Assembly (NCBI GenBank): GCA_002407675.1
Contig: DHNW01000015.1
Span: 1 to 64,000, forward strand
Length of the DNA: 64,000 nucleotides
Origin: Ruminococcaceae bacterium UBA5406
GTDB taxonomy: Bacteria > Bacillota > Clostridia > Oscillospirales > Acutalibacteraceae
Reading direction: 5' to 3'
A program made the translations under genes and the position numbers. The notes under the pieces were generated by a model that was not told the origin of the DNA, did no database searches, and saw only the letters and a program-made list of their open reading frames with translations. Shown here piece after piece: positions 8,367 through 16,703 of the stretch; the first letter of the stretch is position 1; each line of letters starts with the position of its first letter.

Positions 8367-9512
8367 ATGGAAATTTTAAGTTCTTTTTGGAACGCAGTTG
8401 TAAAAATCGCTCAAAGCTCCGGATTTGCCACGAACGACTGGCGCAACTACATTATGGTAGCTATTGCGTGTGTGCTGTTTTATCTGGCAATCAAGAAAAA
8501 ATTCGAACCGCTCCTGCTGCTGCCTATCGCGTTCGGTATGCTGCTGGTCAATCTGTACCCGCCTATTATGGCGTCGCCAAAAGGTTCCGAGGCCGGCGGG
8601 CTGTTTTATTACTTGTACCTCGGCGTTAAGCTGGGGATCTATCCGCCGCTGATTTTTCTCGGGGTCGGCGCCATGACGGATTTCGGACCTCTGATTTCAA
8701 ACCCGAAAAGCTTCCTGCTCGGCGCAGCCGCCCAGCTGGGGATTTTCATTACTTTTGTCGGTGCGGCACTTCTTGGATTTGCTCCGAAAGAGTGCGGTTC
8801 CATTGCAATTATCGGCGGCGCCGACGGCCCGACTTCCATCTTTGTTACTTCCAAACTTGCCCCAAAGCTCCTGGGTTCCGTCGCTATTGCAGCCTATTCT
8901 TACATGGCACTGGTCCCCATCATCCAGCCTCCGATTATGAAAGCCCTTACGACGAAAAAAGAGCGTATGGTCCAAATGGAACAGCTGCGCCCGGTTTCCA
9001 AACTTGAGAAAATCCTATTCCCGATTATCGTTACCATTTTGATTTCCCTGCTCCTTCCCGACGCGGCTCCGCTGGTCGGTATGCTGATGCTGGGCAATCT
9101 GATGAAGGAAAGCGGCGTGGCGGATCGGCTCTCAAAGACCGCTCAAAACGAACTGATGAACATTATTACAATTTTTCTGGGCACCACGGTCGGAGCTACG
9201 GCAACGGGCACTTCTTTCCTGAGTCCCAGTACAATTAAAATTATTGTTCTGGGCTTGTTTGCGTTTGCTTTCGGCACAGCAGGCGGTGTCCTGCTCGGCA
9301 AACTGATGTGCCACGCCACCGGTTACAAGGTCAACCCGCTGATCGGTTCCGCCGGTGTTTCCGCCGTTCCTATGGCGGCCCGTGTTTCCCAGAAAGTTGG
9401 TCAGGAAGAAAATCCGGGCAATTTCCTGCTGATGCACGCTATGGGGCCGAATGTCGCAGGTGTTATCGGTTCTGCTGTGGCAGCCGGTGTTTTGCTTAAT
9501 ATTCTCGCCTGA
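8367..9512 (+). CDS. oadB: Na+-translocating decarboxylase beta subunit
   Basis: Polytopic membrane subunit that couples decarboxylation of the carboxybiotin carrier to Na+ export. The 381-residue length, the GIYPPLIFLGVGAMTDFGPLI region, the IIGGADGPTSIF motif, the late GSAGVSAVPMAARV motif and the HAMGPNVAGVIGSA ending are hallmarks of OadB/MmdB/GcdB. The Asp in GGADGPT corresponds to the essential Na+-binding aspartate known from Klebsiella OadB. It directly follows oadG. A GC-rich hairpin downstream probably ends the transcript. Specificity is undetermined because no alpha subunit is present. Confidence 0.93.
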   Translation: MEILSSFWNAVVKIAQSSGFATNDWRNYIMVAIACVLFYLAIKKKFEPLLLLPIAFGMLLVNLYPPIMASPKGSEAGGLFYYLYLGVKLGIYPPLIFLGVGAMTDFGPLISNPKSFLLGAAAQLGIFITFVGAALLGFAPKECGSIAIIGGADGPTSIFVTSKLAPKLLGSVAIAAYSYMALVPIIQPPIMKALTTKKERMVQMEQLRPVSKLEKILFPIIVTILISLLLPDAAPLVGMLMLGNLMKESGVADRLSKTAQNELMNIITIFLGTTVGATATGTSFLSPSTIKIIVLGLFAFAFGTAGGVLLGKLMCHATGYKVNPLIGSAGVSAVPMAARVSQKVGQEENPGNFLLMHAMGPNVAGVIGSAVAAGVLLNILA

Positions 9513-9564
9513 GCCGCTCGGAATAATCTGATAAGACTTTTGGGTGTTATTGTCTCGAAAAGAA

Positions 9565-9597
9565 GACGCCGTCCGGAAATGGAAACCGGGCGGCGCC
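9565..9597 (+). terminator. Terminator after oadB
   Basis: GACGCCGTCCGG pairs with CCGGGCGGCGCC (one mismatch, one G-U) around AAATGGAAA, followed by TGTTCTTGT. It separates oadGB from pcrA. The U-tract is weak, so termination may be partial. Confidence 0.55.
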
Positions 9598-9678
9598 TGT
9601 TCTTGTGGATTTGCTATTTTATCCGGAATATATTACAATGGACGGGCAGGAAAAGAAAAATAGTCTGTAATTTTACAT

Positions 9679-12078
9679 ATGGCGGTGGAATCATTGACGG
9701 ATTGGAATCAGGAAAAGATTATCGGACTGCGGAAAAAGGTTCTGGAACACGAGTTCTCCCGCATGAACAGCCGGCAGCGGGAGGCGGTTTTTGCCGTAAA
9801 CGGCCCCTTGCTGGTGCTGGCGGGTGCCGGGAGTGGAAAAACGACCGTGCTGGTCAACCGGATTGCCAATATCGTCCGTTTTGGGGACGCCTACCACAGC
9901 AGCGAAGTGAAACAGGAGCCGGACACCGGGCTGCTGGACGAAATCTCCCGCTGTCTGGAGACAGGGGCACCCCTCCCTGAAAGTGCCTGTGATACGCTTG
10001 CGATAAATCCATGTCCGCCATGGAAAATTATGTCTATTACCTTCACCAACAAAGCGGCCAACGAAATGAAGGAACGCCTCTCCTCCCTGCTTGGCAAACG
10101 CGGAGAAGAGGTATGGGCGTCCACATTCCATTCCACATGCGCGCGCATGCTCCGCCGCAGCGCCGACCGGCTTGGTTTTTCGAGCCACTTTGCCATTTAC
10201 GATTCGGATGACTCAAAACGCCTGATGAAAGAATGCCAGAAAGCACTCGGGATCGACGACAAAAAAATTTCCTATAAATCGGCTCTGTCCGAAATTTCCC
10301 ACGCCAAAGACGCAATGATCGGTCCGGAAGAATATCTGCGCGACGCGGGCAATGATGAACGCGCCGCCAAAATCGGGCTGCTGTACCGTCAATACCAGTC
10401 AAGGCTGAAAAATGCCGATGCTATGGATTTTGACGACCTGATTTTTAACACGATCCGGCTTTTTCAGAAGAATGCGGATGTTTTGGACTATTACCAAAAT
10501 CGTTTCCGGTATATCCTCGTGGACGAATATCAGGATACCAACCGTGCGCAGTATTTGTTTGTAAAATTGCTTTCGGAAAAAAGCCGAAATCTCTGCGTCG
10601 TCGGCGATGACGATCAGAGCATCTATCAGTTCCGCGGTGCCACGATTGAAAATATCCTAAGTTTCGAGAAAACATTCCCGAATGCTCACGTCATCCGGCT
10701 GGAGCAAAACTACCGCTCCACGAAAACGATTCTCAGCGCCGCAAACGCCGTGATTGCCAACAATGAAAATCGGAAAGGGAAAACCCTCTGGACGGAAAAC
10801 CCAGCCGGTAAAAAAATAGACGCTCATGTTTCATTCAATGAGCAGGATGAGGCAGCTTACATTGCGGGAATAATTTTGGACGAAGTTTCAGCCGGCCGGC
10901 ACTTTTCCGATTTCGCGGTCCTGTACCGCATGAATTCCCAATCGAATACCTTGGAACGCGCTTTCACCAAATCTTCTATCCCCCACCGCGTTTTAGGCGG
11001 ACTGCGCTTTTTCGACCGCAAAGAAGTCCGGGACATGATTGCGTACCTGAGTGTCATCTGCAACCCCAGTGATGAAATACGCCTGCTGCGTATTATCAAC
11101 TGCCCCAAACGGGCTATCGGCGACAAGACTGTGGCGGCAGCGACACAGATTGCTGCCGGAATCGGAGAAAACTTGTTTTACGTCCTGAAACATGCCGAAG
11201 AATTTCAGCCTCTTCAGCGGTCGGCCAAAAAGCTGACCGACTTTGCCAACATGATTCAAGACATGAATAGCATTTTATTGGAAGGAAAAACCAGTTTGGC
11301 AGACCTCTACCGGCTGATGCTGAAAAAAACCGGCTATGTGGAAGCACTTGCGGCTTCTGGAGATGAAAACGCTCAGGACCGCATTGATAACGTCAACGAA
11401 CTGACGTCCAGCCTGATCCAGTATGAAGAAGAAAATGGAGACGAGGCAAGCCTGCCGGGCTATCTGGAAGAAGTGGCACTGCTTGCAGATATTGACAATT
11501 ATGACAGCTCCTCCGACAGCGTGGTCATGATGACCATGCACTCCGCTAAGGGGCTGGAATTTCCCGTGGTATTTCTCCCCGGGTTTGAAGAGGGCATTTT
11601 CCCCGGGATACAGGCGATTTTCAATCCGTCTCAGATTGAAGAGGAACGCCGTCTTGCCTATGTAGCCATTACGCGCGCAAAAGAGGAACTGCACCTTGTC
11701 TGCGCGGGCAGCCGAATGATTTTTGGGAGCACTCAGCGCAACCAGCCTTCCCGTTTTGCGGAGGAAATCCCTAAAGAACTGCTGGAGGTTTCCCGCGCCT
11801 ACGAAAGAAAAACACCGGCACCGGAAGCTAGACCTTCCGCACCGTCCTACCGCACGCATTCGGCAGTCTCGCACAGTTTTGGGGCAGCCTGGAAACCCGC
11901 AGCGGAAAAATCCGCAGAAAAATTTCGTGCCGGAGATACCGTGATCCACAAGACCTTCGGGAGAGGCATGGTCCTCTCCGCCGTACCAATGGGAAACGAC
12001 ACTCTGCTTGAAATCGCTTTTGACCAATCCGGGACCAAAAAGCTGATGGCAAACTACGCCCGGCTTCAAAAGAAATAA
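9679..12078 (+). CDS. pcrA: PcrA/UvrD-type ATP-dependent DNA helicase
   Basis: Superfamily 1A 3'-5' DNA helicase of repair and plasmid replication. Visible motifs: Q-motif MNSRQREAV, Walker A AGAGSGKT (48-55), SITFTNKAANEM (Ia), Walker B VDEYQD (281-286), GDDDQSIYQFRGA (III), QNYRST (IV), TMHSAKGLEFPVVF (V) and YVAITRAKEEL (VI). A Tudor-like C-terminal domain (FRAGDTVIHKTFGRG...) is typical of PcrA. About 45 extra residues separate motifs I and Ia. The ATG at 9679 lacks a good ribosome site; a TTG five codons on (before TDWNQ), just after GGTGG, may be the true start. 799 residues is somewhat longer than classical PcrA. Confidence 0.94.
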   Translation: MAVESLTDWNQEKIIGLRKKVLEHEFSRMNSRQREAVFAVNGPLLVLAGAGSGKTTVLVNRIANIVRFGDAYHSSEVKQEPDTGLLDEISRCLETGAPLPESACDTLAINPCPPWKIMSITFTNKAANEMKERLSSLLGKRGEEVWASTFHSTCARMLRRSADRLGFSSHFAIYDSDDSKRLMKECQKALGIDDKKISYKSALSEISHAKDAMIGPEEYLRDAGNDERAAKIGLLYRQYQSRLKNADAMDFDDLIFNTIRLFQKNADVLDYYQNRFRYILVDEYQDTNRAQYLFVKLLSEKSRNLCVVGDDDQSIYQFRGATIENILSFEKTFPNAHVIRLEQNYRSTKTILSAANAVIANNENRKGKTLWTENPAGKKIDAHVSFNEQDEAAYIAGIILDEVSAGRHFSDFAVLYRMNSQSNTLERAFTKSSIPHRVLGGLRFFDRKEVRDMIAYLSVICNPSDEIRLLRIINCPKRAIGDKTVAAATQIAAGIGENLFYVLKHAEEFQPLQRSAKKLTDFANMIQDMNSILLEGKTSLADLYRLMLKKTGYVEALAASGDENAQDRIDNVNELTSSLIQYEEENGDEASLPGYLEEVALLADIDNYDSSSDSVVMMTMHSAKGLEFPVVFLPGFEEGIFPGIQAIFNPSQIEEERRLAYVAITRAKEELHLVCAGSRMIFGSTQRNQPSRFAEEIPKELLEVSRAYERKTPAPEARPSAPSYRTHSAVSHSFGAAWKPAAEKSAEKFRAGDTVIHKTFGRGMVLSAVPMGNDTLLEIAFDQSGTKKLMANYARLQKK

Positions 12079-12114
12079 AATGGCGGTTGGAATTTCCGCT
12101 GTAAAAAGCAAAAC

Positions 12115-12142
12115 CCCCACCTGACAGCCAAATCAAGTGGGG
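12115..12142 (-). terminator. Terminator of the split minus-strand gene
   Basis: On the minus strand CCCCACTT pairs with AGGTGGGG around a 12-nt loop, followed by GTTTTGCTTTTT. It lies 12 bases after the stop of the 12155-12847 reading frame and is a good intrinsic terminator, suggesting that the 3' part still belongs to a functional transcription unit. Confidence 0.75.
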
Positions 12143-12154
12143 ATAATGGGATAT

Positions 12155-12847
12155 TTATTTCGCGGACTCTGCGGCCTTATCCCCAACTTTTGGAGGGAAA
12201 AAATCCTCGGTTGGAAATTCTATGCGGCTGAACATTTCGCGTGGGCCGTCGGAAGTTGGGGCACTTTCTTTCTCCGGGATACAGAATTCATAGGTCGGCA
12301 CCAGCATCGGCACCGTGCGGATCAGCTGGACAATTGTGAACAGCCCGATCGTAGCATACACCGAATGGGTGCATCCGTAATCAAATTCTGCGCCATACCT
12401 GGAGCAGATACTTTCCGGTATTCTGCTGCATATATCGCATCCTTGGGGCGGACGCTCGCAGATTTTTGCGGAAAGGCCGATCGGCTCAGACACCTCACAG
12501 GCAGCTTTTGGCAAAACTTTTCCCGTTGATGCTTCCACATCGGGGTCTTCCCCGACTCCGGAAACAAACATTTTTGCATTCCCTTCGCTGCCGTACAGGA
12601 TAACCCGTTTATTGGCTGTGCAGACCCCATGTACAATTGTAGATCCGGGCGACTGCGGGCTGAAAATGTCCAGGCAGACATCAAAGAAGAAATTCATATC
12701 CACAGAATAGAATCCCTGATTGAACGGCACCGGTTCCAGATGGAGAAAAACCTTGATGACGGAAGCGCTGCGGATGCGGACGCTGGTTGCCTGCTCGATC
12801 AGTTCGTGCTTATCGGGAGTGAAATAGACTCTTCTGTCTTCTAAATA
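12155..12847 (-). CDS. 3' part (codons 39-268) of an element-interrupted conserved clostridial gene
   Basis: The open frame extends 46 codons upstream of the only conventional in-frame start (GTG, 12730) with no ATG, GTG or TTG, yet those codons are protein-like: SCSKEYLEDRRVYFT, then SVIKVFLHLEPVPFNQGF. I recall a clostridial family of unknown function with YDSC..K.CLEDLRVYF, EPVPFN.GFY, VILYGSEGN and a C-terminal IGLFTIVQL...FCIPEK...FPPK pattern; this part carries all but the first ~38 residues (recalled, not searched). The missing beginning is at 18188-18319. The frames join exactly through the 14-bp core copies at 12845 and 18203, giving 268 residues. The frame shows no decay. As integrated, this half lacks promoter, ribosome site and start. 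A coat- or spore-related role is conjecture. Confidence 0.85.
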   Translation of the reverse strand, partial: YLEDRRVYFTPDKHELIEQATSVRIRSASVIKVFLHLEPVPFNQGFYSVDMNFFFDVCLDIFSPQSPGSTIVHGVCTANKRVILYGSEGNAKMFVSGVGEDPDVEASTGKVLPKAACEVSEPIGLSAKICERPPQGCDICSRIPESICSRYGAEFDYGCTHSVYATIGLFTIVQLIRTVPMLVPTYEFCIPEKESAPTSDGPREMFSRIEFPTEDFFPPKVGDKAAESAK

Positions 12848-12858
12848 TTCTTTTGAAC
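12845..12858. repeat. Left attachment core of the serine-recombinase element
   Basis: ATATTCTTTTGAAC, identical to 18203-18216 and in the same orientation. The plus-strand sequence to its left belongs to the host gene; to its right is element sequence beginning AGGAATATACAG. Both copies fall on the same codon phase of the host gene (minus strand TCA AAA GAA TAT). Confidence 0.88.
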
Positions 12859-12876
12859 AGGAATATACAGGATAGG

Positions 12877-12916
12877 AAAAGCCGCCGGCCCATTTTCACA
12901 GGGACCGGCGGCTTTT
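12877..12916 (-). terminator. Terminator of the bdhA-like gene at the left edge of the element
   Basis: AAAAGCCGCCGG pairs with CCGGCGGCTTTT around a 16-nt loop; U-rich on either strand. It sits 18 bp inside the left core and would stop transcription leaving the element from entering the 3' part of the split host gene. Confidence 0.85.
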
Positions 12917-12947
12917 ATCTGGTCACAGAATAATCAGCGCGGACTCT

Positions 12948-14021
12948 TTACAGAAGGGACTTGTCCGGCGTTACGATAATTTTTACCTGCGCTTTTTTGG
13001 CAGGTCCTGTCAAGGTCTTAAAGCCTTCCTCAACAATATCGTCCAGCGCAATCCGCTTGGTGATATACCCTTCGGCTTTGATCCTTCCATCTGCCATCAT
13101 GGCAATGACGGCAGGAAAATCGTTATTGTAGCAAATGCTTCCAATAATCTTCTTCTCCGACATAACAATGGAATTCGGATTGTAGCGGATCTCGTCTTCC
13201 CAAATGCTGGTAACGACTAAAGTCCCGCTGAAGTGGATGCTGTCCAGAGCCAGCTTATAGCACTGCTCTGACCCGGTGGTTTCAAAAGCAATATCCGCAC
13301 CGATTCCGCCGGTCAGTCTGCGCACTTCAGAAACTACATCTACTTCGTTCGGATCCAAAACGACATCTGCGCCGGAGCGCAGCGCGTATTTCTGGCGGAT
13401 GGATTTGCGCTGAATCATAATAATCTGTTTGGCACCGGCCGCTCTCAGGCATTCTACCGTTGCCAGGCCAATGGGGCCTGCGCCGGCCACAATAGCGCTT
13501 TGGCCAATCTGGAAAGAACCAACCTGAAGGGAATGCAGGGCCACAGACATTGGTTCAACCAGAGCGGCCTTTTCATAACTGAGGGAATCCGGAATCTTAT
13601 GGACAAATTTAGAAGAAAAAGTCGTGTACTCCGCAAAGCCTCCGCCTCCGCCAGCCAAACCGTGAAAACCAAGCTTAGAGCAAAGATTATATTTTCCCTG
13701 ACGGCAGGCCGGGCAGGTTCCGCACGCTAAAATAGGTTCGACAACAACCCGGTCGCCGGGTTTTACATTGGTGACATTTCTGCCGACTTCGGTAACTTCT
13801 CCGGAAAATTCATGGCCCATGATCACCGGTGCGGTTTCACCGGAAAGCGGGTGCGGCTTCCCAACAGGGATAAAAATCGGGCCCGCCAGGTATTCGTGCA
13901 GGTCGCTCCCGCAGATTCCGCACCATTTAACCTTAACCTTAACGCTGTCATCGGTAACCTGAGGTTCCGGAACTTCATCAACTCGAATGTCTTTTGGGCT
14001 GTACCACCGTGCTGCTTTCAT
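12948..14021 (-). CDS. bdhA: Zinc-dependent alcohol dehydrogenase, butanediol dehydrogenase-like
   Basis: Medium-chain dehydrogenase/reductase, closest in pattern to (R,R)-2,3-butanediol dehydrogenases that interconvert acetoin and 2,3-butanediol with NAD(H). The catalytic zinc site is visible in CGICGSDLHEY and GHEFSGEV (Cys37 and His-Glu pair), the structural zinc site in the CGTCPACRQGKYNLC cluster, and a Rossmann GAGPIG motif near 180. At 357 residues it is full length. ATG at 14021 follows AAGGAG. It has its own promoter (14085-14114) and terminator (12877-12916) and lies inside the intervening element, so it is cargo that would leave with the circle. A role in the element's biology is not obvious. 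Sorbitol/threonine dehydrogenase activity is an alternative. Confidence 0.88.
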   Translation of the reverse strand: MKAARWYSPKDIRVDEVPEPQVTDDSVKVKVKWCGICGSDLHEYLAGPIFIPVGKPHPLSGETAPVIMGHEFSGEVTEVGRNVTNVKPGDRVVVEPILACGTCPACRQGKYNLCSKLGFHGLAGGGGGFAEYTTFSSKFVHKIPDSLSYEKAALVEPMSVALHSLQVGSFQIGQSAIVAGAGPIGLATVECLRAAGAKQIIMIQRKSIRQKYALRSGADVVLDPNEVDVVSEVRRLTGGIGADIAFETTGSEQCYKLALDSIHFSGTLVVTSIWEDEIRYNPNSIVMSEKKIIGSICYNNDFPAVIAMMADGRIKAEGYITKRIALDDIVEEGFKTLTGPAKKAQVKIIVTPDKSLL

Positions 14022-14084
14022 ACTGAAACACTCCTTACATTTTAATTTGCATGTTTAGCGGTTTTATATTGATACGATATTTAA

Positions 14085-14114
14085 AATATACCACCACTGT
14101 TAAATGTTTGTCAA
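14085..14114 (-). promoter_or_regulatory. Promoter of the bdhA-like gene
   Basis: On the minus strand TTGACA (14114-14109) and TATATT (14090-14085) are spaced by 18 bases, about 64 bases upstream of the start codon. This is a housekeeping-type promoter, so the cargo gene can be expressed in growing cells. Confidence 0.7.
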
Positions 14115-14401
14115 CATTGTTTTATTTATAAACCACGGTTTCTGGGGACAACGCCTCTGAACGAAGCAACCGTAAAAATCTTTGATAGCGCCGATACGCC
14201 TATCGCTCACAATCGGATTGCAAATCGGCTTGTATCGATATTTGTGAAAAGGCAGATCTTGATACCAATCACGCGCAGCCATGAACACAGCCCCAATATC
14301 AAGATATCATAAATGCATGGCGCACTTATTCCCTGATGATTTCGTGATATGCTAATAAAGTAAAATACTGAACAGAGAAAAGAAAATGAGGAATTGAATT
14401 A
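14115..14401. other. Intergenic region between bdhA-like and helicase genes
   Basis: About 290 bases within the element. A 62-codon minus-strand frame (14100-14288) has no ribosome site or recognisable motif and overlaps the bdhA promoter, so I do not call it. A TATGCT-like -10 near 14348 could serve the helicase, with no convincing -35. Nothing else is seen. Confidence 0.4.
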
Positions 14402-16105
14402 ATGCAATTTAGTGAAATGAATCTGATCCCAGAAATTCTGCGGGCAGTTGAAGAAATCGGATACACCGAGGCAACCGATATACAGATCGGTGCGATTCCC
14501 GTATTGCTGGACGGCAAAGATTTAATCGGGCGTTCCAATACAGGCACAGGAAAAACTGCCGCATTTGGAATACCTGTTGTCCAGATGGTTGCTCAAAGCA
14601 ATAAGGAAAAAGGACAGATTCTGATTTTGAGCCCTACTCGTGAACTTGCCATGCAAACTGGCACAGAAATCCGAAAGTTTTCAAAATACCTGCAAAATAT
14701 TAAAGTATCAGTGGTTTGCGGCGGCGAGCCCATGCCGCCCCAGATTCGCCAGCTGCGTATGGCACAGATCATCGTGGGGACACCCGGCCGCATTATGGAT
14801 CACATGCGGCGCAGGACGCTGTCACTCGAAAATCTGAAAACAGTTGTCCTGGACGAAGCGGACGAAATGCTGAATATGGGTTTCATAGAAGACATTCAAA
14901 CAATTCTCAGGCAGGCTCCAGAACACAGACAGACCGTTTTATTCAGTGCGACTATGTCACCCGAAATCCTCAAAATTACTAAAGATTTTCAGACCGATCC
15001 ACAGATGATAGCGGTGGACAAAGGACAAAAGACGGTGGATAACATTACTCAGTTTTACTGTAATGTTCCCAGAGATGAAAAAACCGATGCGCTGGAACTG
15101 CTGCTGGCGTATCACCATCCAAAACGGGCTCTGATTTTTTGCAATACCAAAAAAAAGGTGAATGAGCTCTGTAAGCAGCTGGGAGAAAATGGGTTCCAGG
15201 TATCCGGCCTGCACGGCGATTTAAAACAAAATCAACGCAGTCAGGTAATGAATGATTTTAAAAGCGGACAAATCGGCCTGCTGGTTGCCACCGACGTTGC
15301 AGCACGAGGAATTGATGTTCAGAATGTAGATGCCGTGTTTAATTATGATATTCCCGATGAAGATGAATATTACATACACCGCATCGGGCGCACAGGGCGC
15401 GCGGGCAAGTCCGGAATATCCTATACCCTGGCAGCCGGCCGGTCCCAGCTCAGGCGGGTGCATTCTCTGGAAAAATACATGGGTCTGAGCATCCAGGAAA
15501 AATCTCTTCCCAGCACAGAAGAGATTGAAAAACGGCATCTTAATAAATTTAAAGGAAAAATCAAGCTGTTCCTCGATGGAAACGCTAGCCTGGAATGGAT
15601 ATCGTTTGTTGACGAACTGGAGCAAAACGGATATAACGTAAAAAAAGTTGCGGCAGCCCTCTGCAAAATCATTTATGAGAAAAGCGATAATACGAGGAAG
15701 CTCAGAAATGTCCAAAAAGGTGAGCCCTATTCTTCTCAGGCAGGGAAAACCCGGTTAAATATCAATATCGGGACTGACAGCAAAATCAATGCAGATTATA
15801 TTATTGGCACCATCGTGGAAACAACCGGACTGCCTATCCGTGCGATCGGCAGTATCAGCCTTTACAAAGACCATTCGGTTGTTGAAATAGAGGCAGCCAA
15901 TGCGGATTTGGTTTTGAAAAAAATGAATGGATATCAAATGAAACATCATACCATCCACGTTACGGCAATGAAAAGCAATAAATCCCGTTCCTTTTCGAAA
16001 GTTCCTGGTAAAGCGCGTGCGTTTGGCTCCAAACAGCATACAAACAGCAAAAGGCACTGCAACACCCTTTCTGCGTCTAAATATCACAGCGCCAGAAACA
16101 GGTGA
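14402..16105 (+). CDS. DEAD-box RNA helicase, DbpA/CsdA type
   Basis: ATP-dependent RNA helicase, probably acting on rRNA or ribosome assembly. Motifs seen: Q motif (GYTEATDIQ), Walker A GRSNTGTGKT (43-52), PTRELA, DEAD at 151-154, SAT at 182-184, the second RecA domain with LIFCNTKK and DVAARGID, and HRIGRTGR (326-333). A C-terminal DbpA-like RNA-binding domain (about 460-530: INADYIIGTIVETTGLP..IGSISLYKDHSVVEI) is followed by a basic, Lys/Ser-rich tail. GAGGA precedes the ATG by nine bases. The gene is cargo of the intervening element and ends at a strong terminator. Why a developmental element should carry an RNA helicase is unclear. Confidence 0.92.
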   Translation: MQFSEMNLIPEILRAVEEIGYTEATDIQIGAIPVLLDGKDLIGRSNTGTGKTAAFGIPVVQMVAQSNKEKGQILILSPTRELAMQTGTEIRKFSKYLQNIKVSVVCGGEPMPPQIRQLRMAQIIVGTPGRIMDHMRRRTLSLENLKTVVLDEADEMLNMGFIEDIQTILRQAPEHRQTVLFSATMSPEILKITKDFQTDPQMIAVDKGQKTVDNITQFYCNVPRDEKTDALELLLAYHHPKRALIFCNTKKKVNELCKQLGENGFQVSGLHGDLKQNQRSQVMNDFKSGQIGLLVATDVAARGIDVQNVDAVFNYDIPDEDEYYIHRIGRTGRAGKSGISYTLAAGRSQLRRVHSLEKYMGLSIQEKSLPSTEEIEKRHLNKFKGKIKLFLDGNASLEWISFVDELEQNGYNVKKVAAALCKIIYEKSDNTRKLRNVQKGEPYSSQAGKTRLNINIGTDSKINADYIIGTIVETTGLPIRAIGSISLYKDHSVVEIEAANADLVLKKMNGYQMKHHTIHVTAMKSNKSRSFSKVPGKARAFGSKQHTNSKRHCNTLSASKYHSARNR

Positions 16106-16140
16106 AAGAGACCCATCTTCTCTATGCTTTAAAGCAAAAA

Positions 16141-16177
16141 GCCGGGGCAGCCATCACGAAAGGCTGGCTGCTCCGGC
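16141..16177. terminator. Bidirectional terminator between helicase and 61-aa ORF
   Basis: GCCGGGGCAGCCA pairs with TGGCTGCTCCGGC around an 11-nt loop, with AAAAA on the left and TTTTTT on the right, so it works in both directions. It ends the helicase transcript and starts five bases after the stop codon of the minus-strand ORF at 16182, which supports that ORF being a real transcribed gene. Confidence 0.85.
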
Positions 16178-16181
16178 TTTT

Positions 16182-16367
16182 TTACTTTTGCGTCCGGCTT
16201 TTTTCGTCCGGCCAGTGAAGTGTCACCTGAACCGGATGTCCGGCCAGTTCACTCATTGCACTTTCGCATGCGCTTCTCAGGTGTTCGCGGTTTGCGGCCA
16301 CCTGTTCCGGCGTACCCGGAGGCATATGGGTTACAACCGTAGGTTTCCCTATATCCTTCTTCCGCAA
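16182..16367 (-). CDS. Small protein of unknown function (61 aa) inside the element
   Basis: Not recognised. TTG start at 16367 with GAGG about nine bases upstream; the stop abuts a strong bidirectional terminator. The protein begins MRKKDIGKPTVV, is mostly helical in appearance (EQVAANREHLRSACESAMSEL) and ends in a charged tail. It lies 336 bases from, and divergent to, the recombinase gene. Small proteins next to large serine recombinases can be recombination directionality factors, as described for the C. difficile skin element; that role here is only a hypothesis from position and size. Confidence 0.5.
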   Translation of the reverse strand: MRKKDIGKPTVVTHMPPGTPEQVAANREHLRSACESAMSELAGHPVQVTLHWPDEKSRTQK

Positions 16368-16543
16368 TATCCCCGCCCTCTTTGTCTGATTTTATGATCA
16401 CTTTGGATTGTCCTATTCGTTGTGAAACATTTCACTGAACCGTGCATTTGAAAATTTTCGAAATATTATCTTGAAGGATTGCGTTCTATTCCGCTGCATT
16501 TATGTTCTCGCCTCACATTCATACTCAATTTCAGGACTTTGCT

Positions 16544-16570
16544 ATAATCCATTCGCGTTTTTCATATCTA
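16544..16570 (+). promoter_or_regulatory. Candidate recombinase promoter with sigma-E-like elements
   Basis: ATA (16544-16546) is followed after 16 bases by CATATCTA (16563-16570), a partial match to the Bacillus sigma-E consensus (-35 ATA, -10 CATA-type). The same place also contains TATAAT (16543-16548) that could be a vegetative -10 with a poor -35. Which is used cannot be decided from sequence. Confidence 0.25.
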
Positions 16571-16616
16571 TGTTGGAAGAGAGCGGTTTTCCGCATCTCT
16601 GTACGGCAGAAAAATA

Positions 16617-16650
16617 ATAGCAGCCATTCCAAAATTGGAATGGCTGCTAT
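16617..16650. repeat. Perfect inverted repeat upstream of the recombinase
   Basis: Sixteen-base arms, ATAGCAGCCATTCCAA and its exact complement, separated by two bases (AA). It is 54 bases upstream of the recombinase start and has no U-tract in either direction. It may be a protein-binding palindrome controlling the recombinase or a leader hairpin that affects translation or readthrough. Confidence 0.7.
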
Positions 16651-16703
16651 AGAATGGGATGCCGCCGTAACGGAATTTTATGCTTATCAGAAGGTGAGTC
16701 ATT

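Noticed and set aside
12155..12730. A stand-alone 191-aa gene starting at GTG 12730
   Set aside because: Clear protein-like sequence continues 46 codons upstream of the GTG without any start, and its missing beginning is found at 18319. The GTG has no ribosome site.
14100..14288. Transposase fragment in the 62-codon minus-strand frame
   Set aside because: No recognisable transposase motif or ribosome site, and it overlaps the bdhA promoter.
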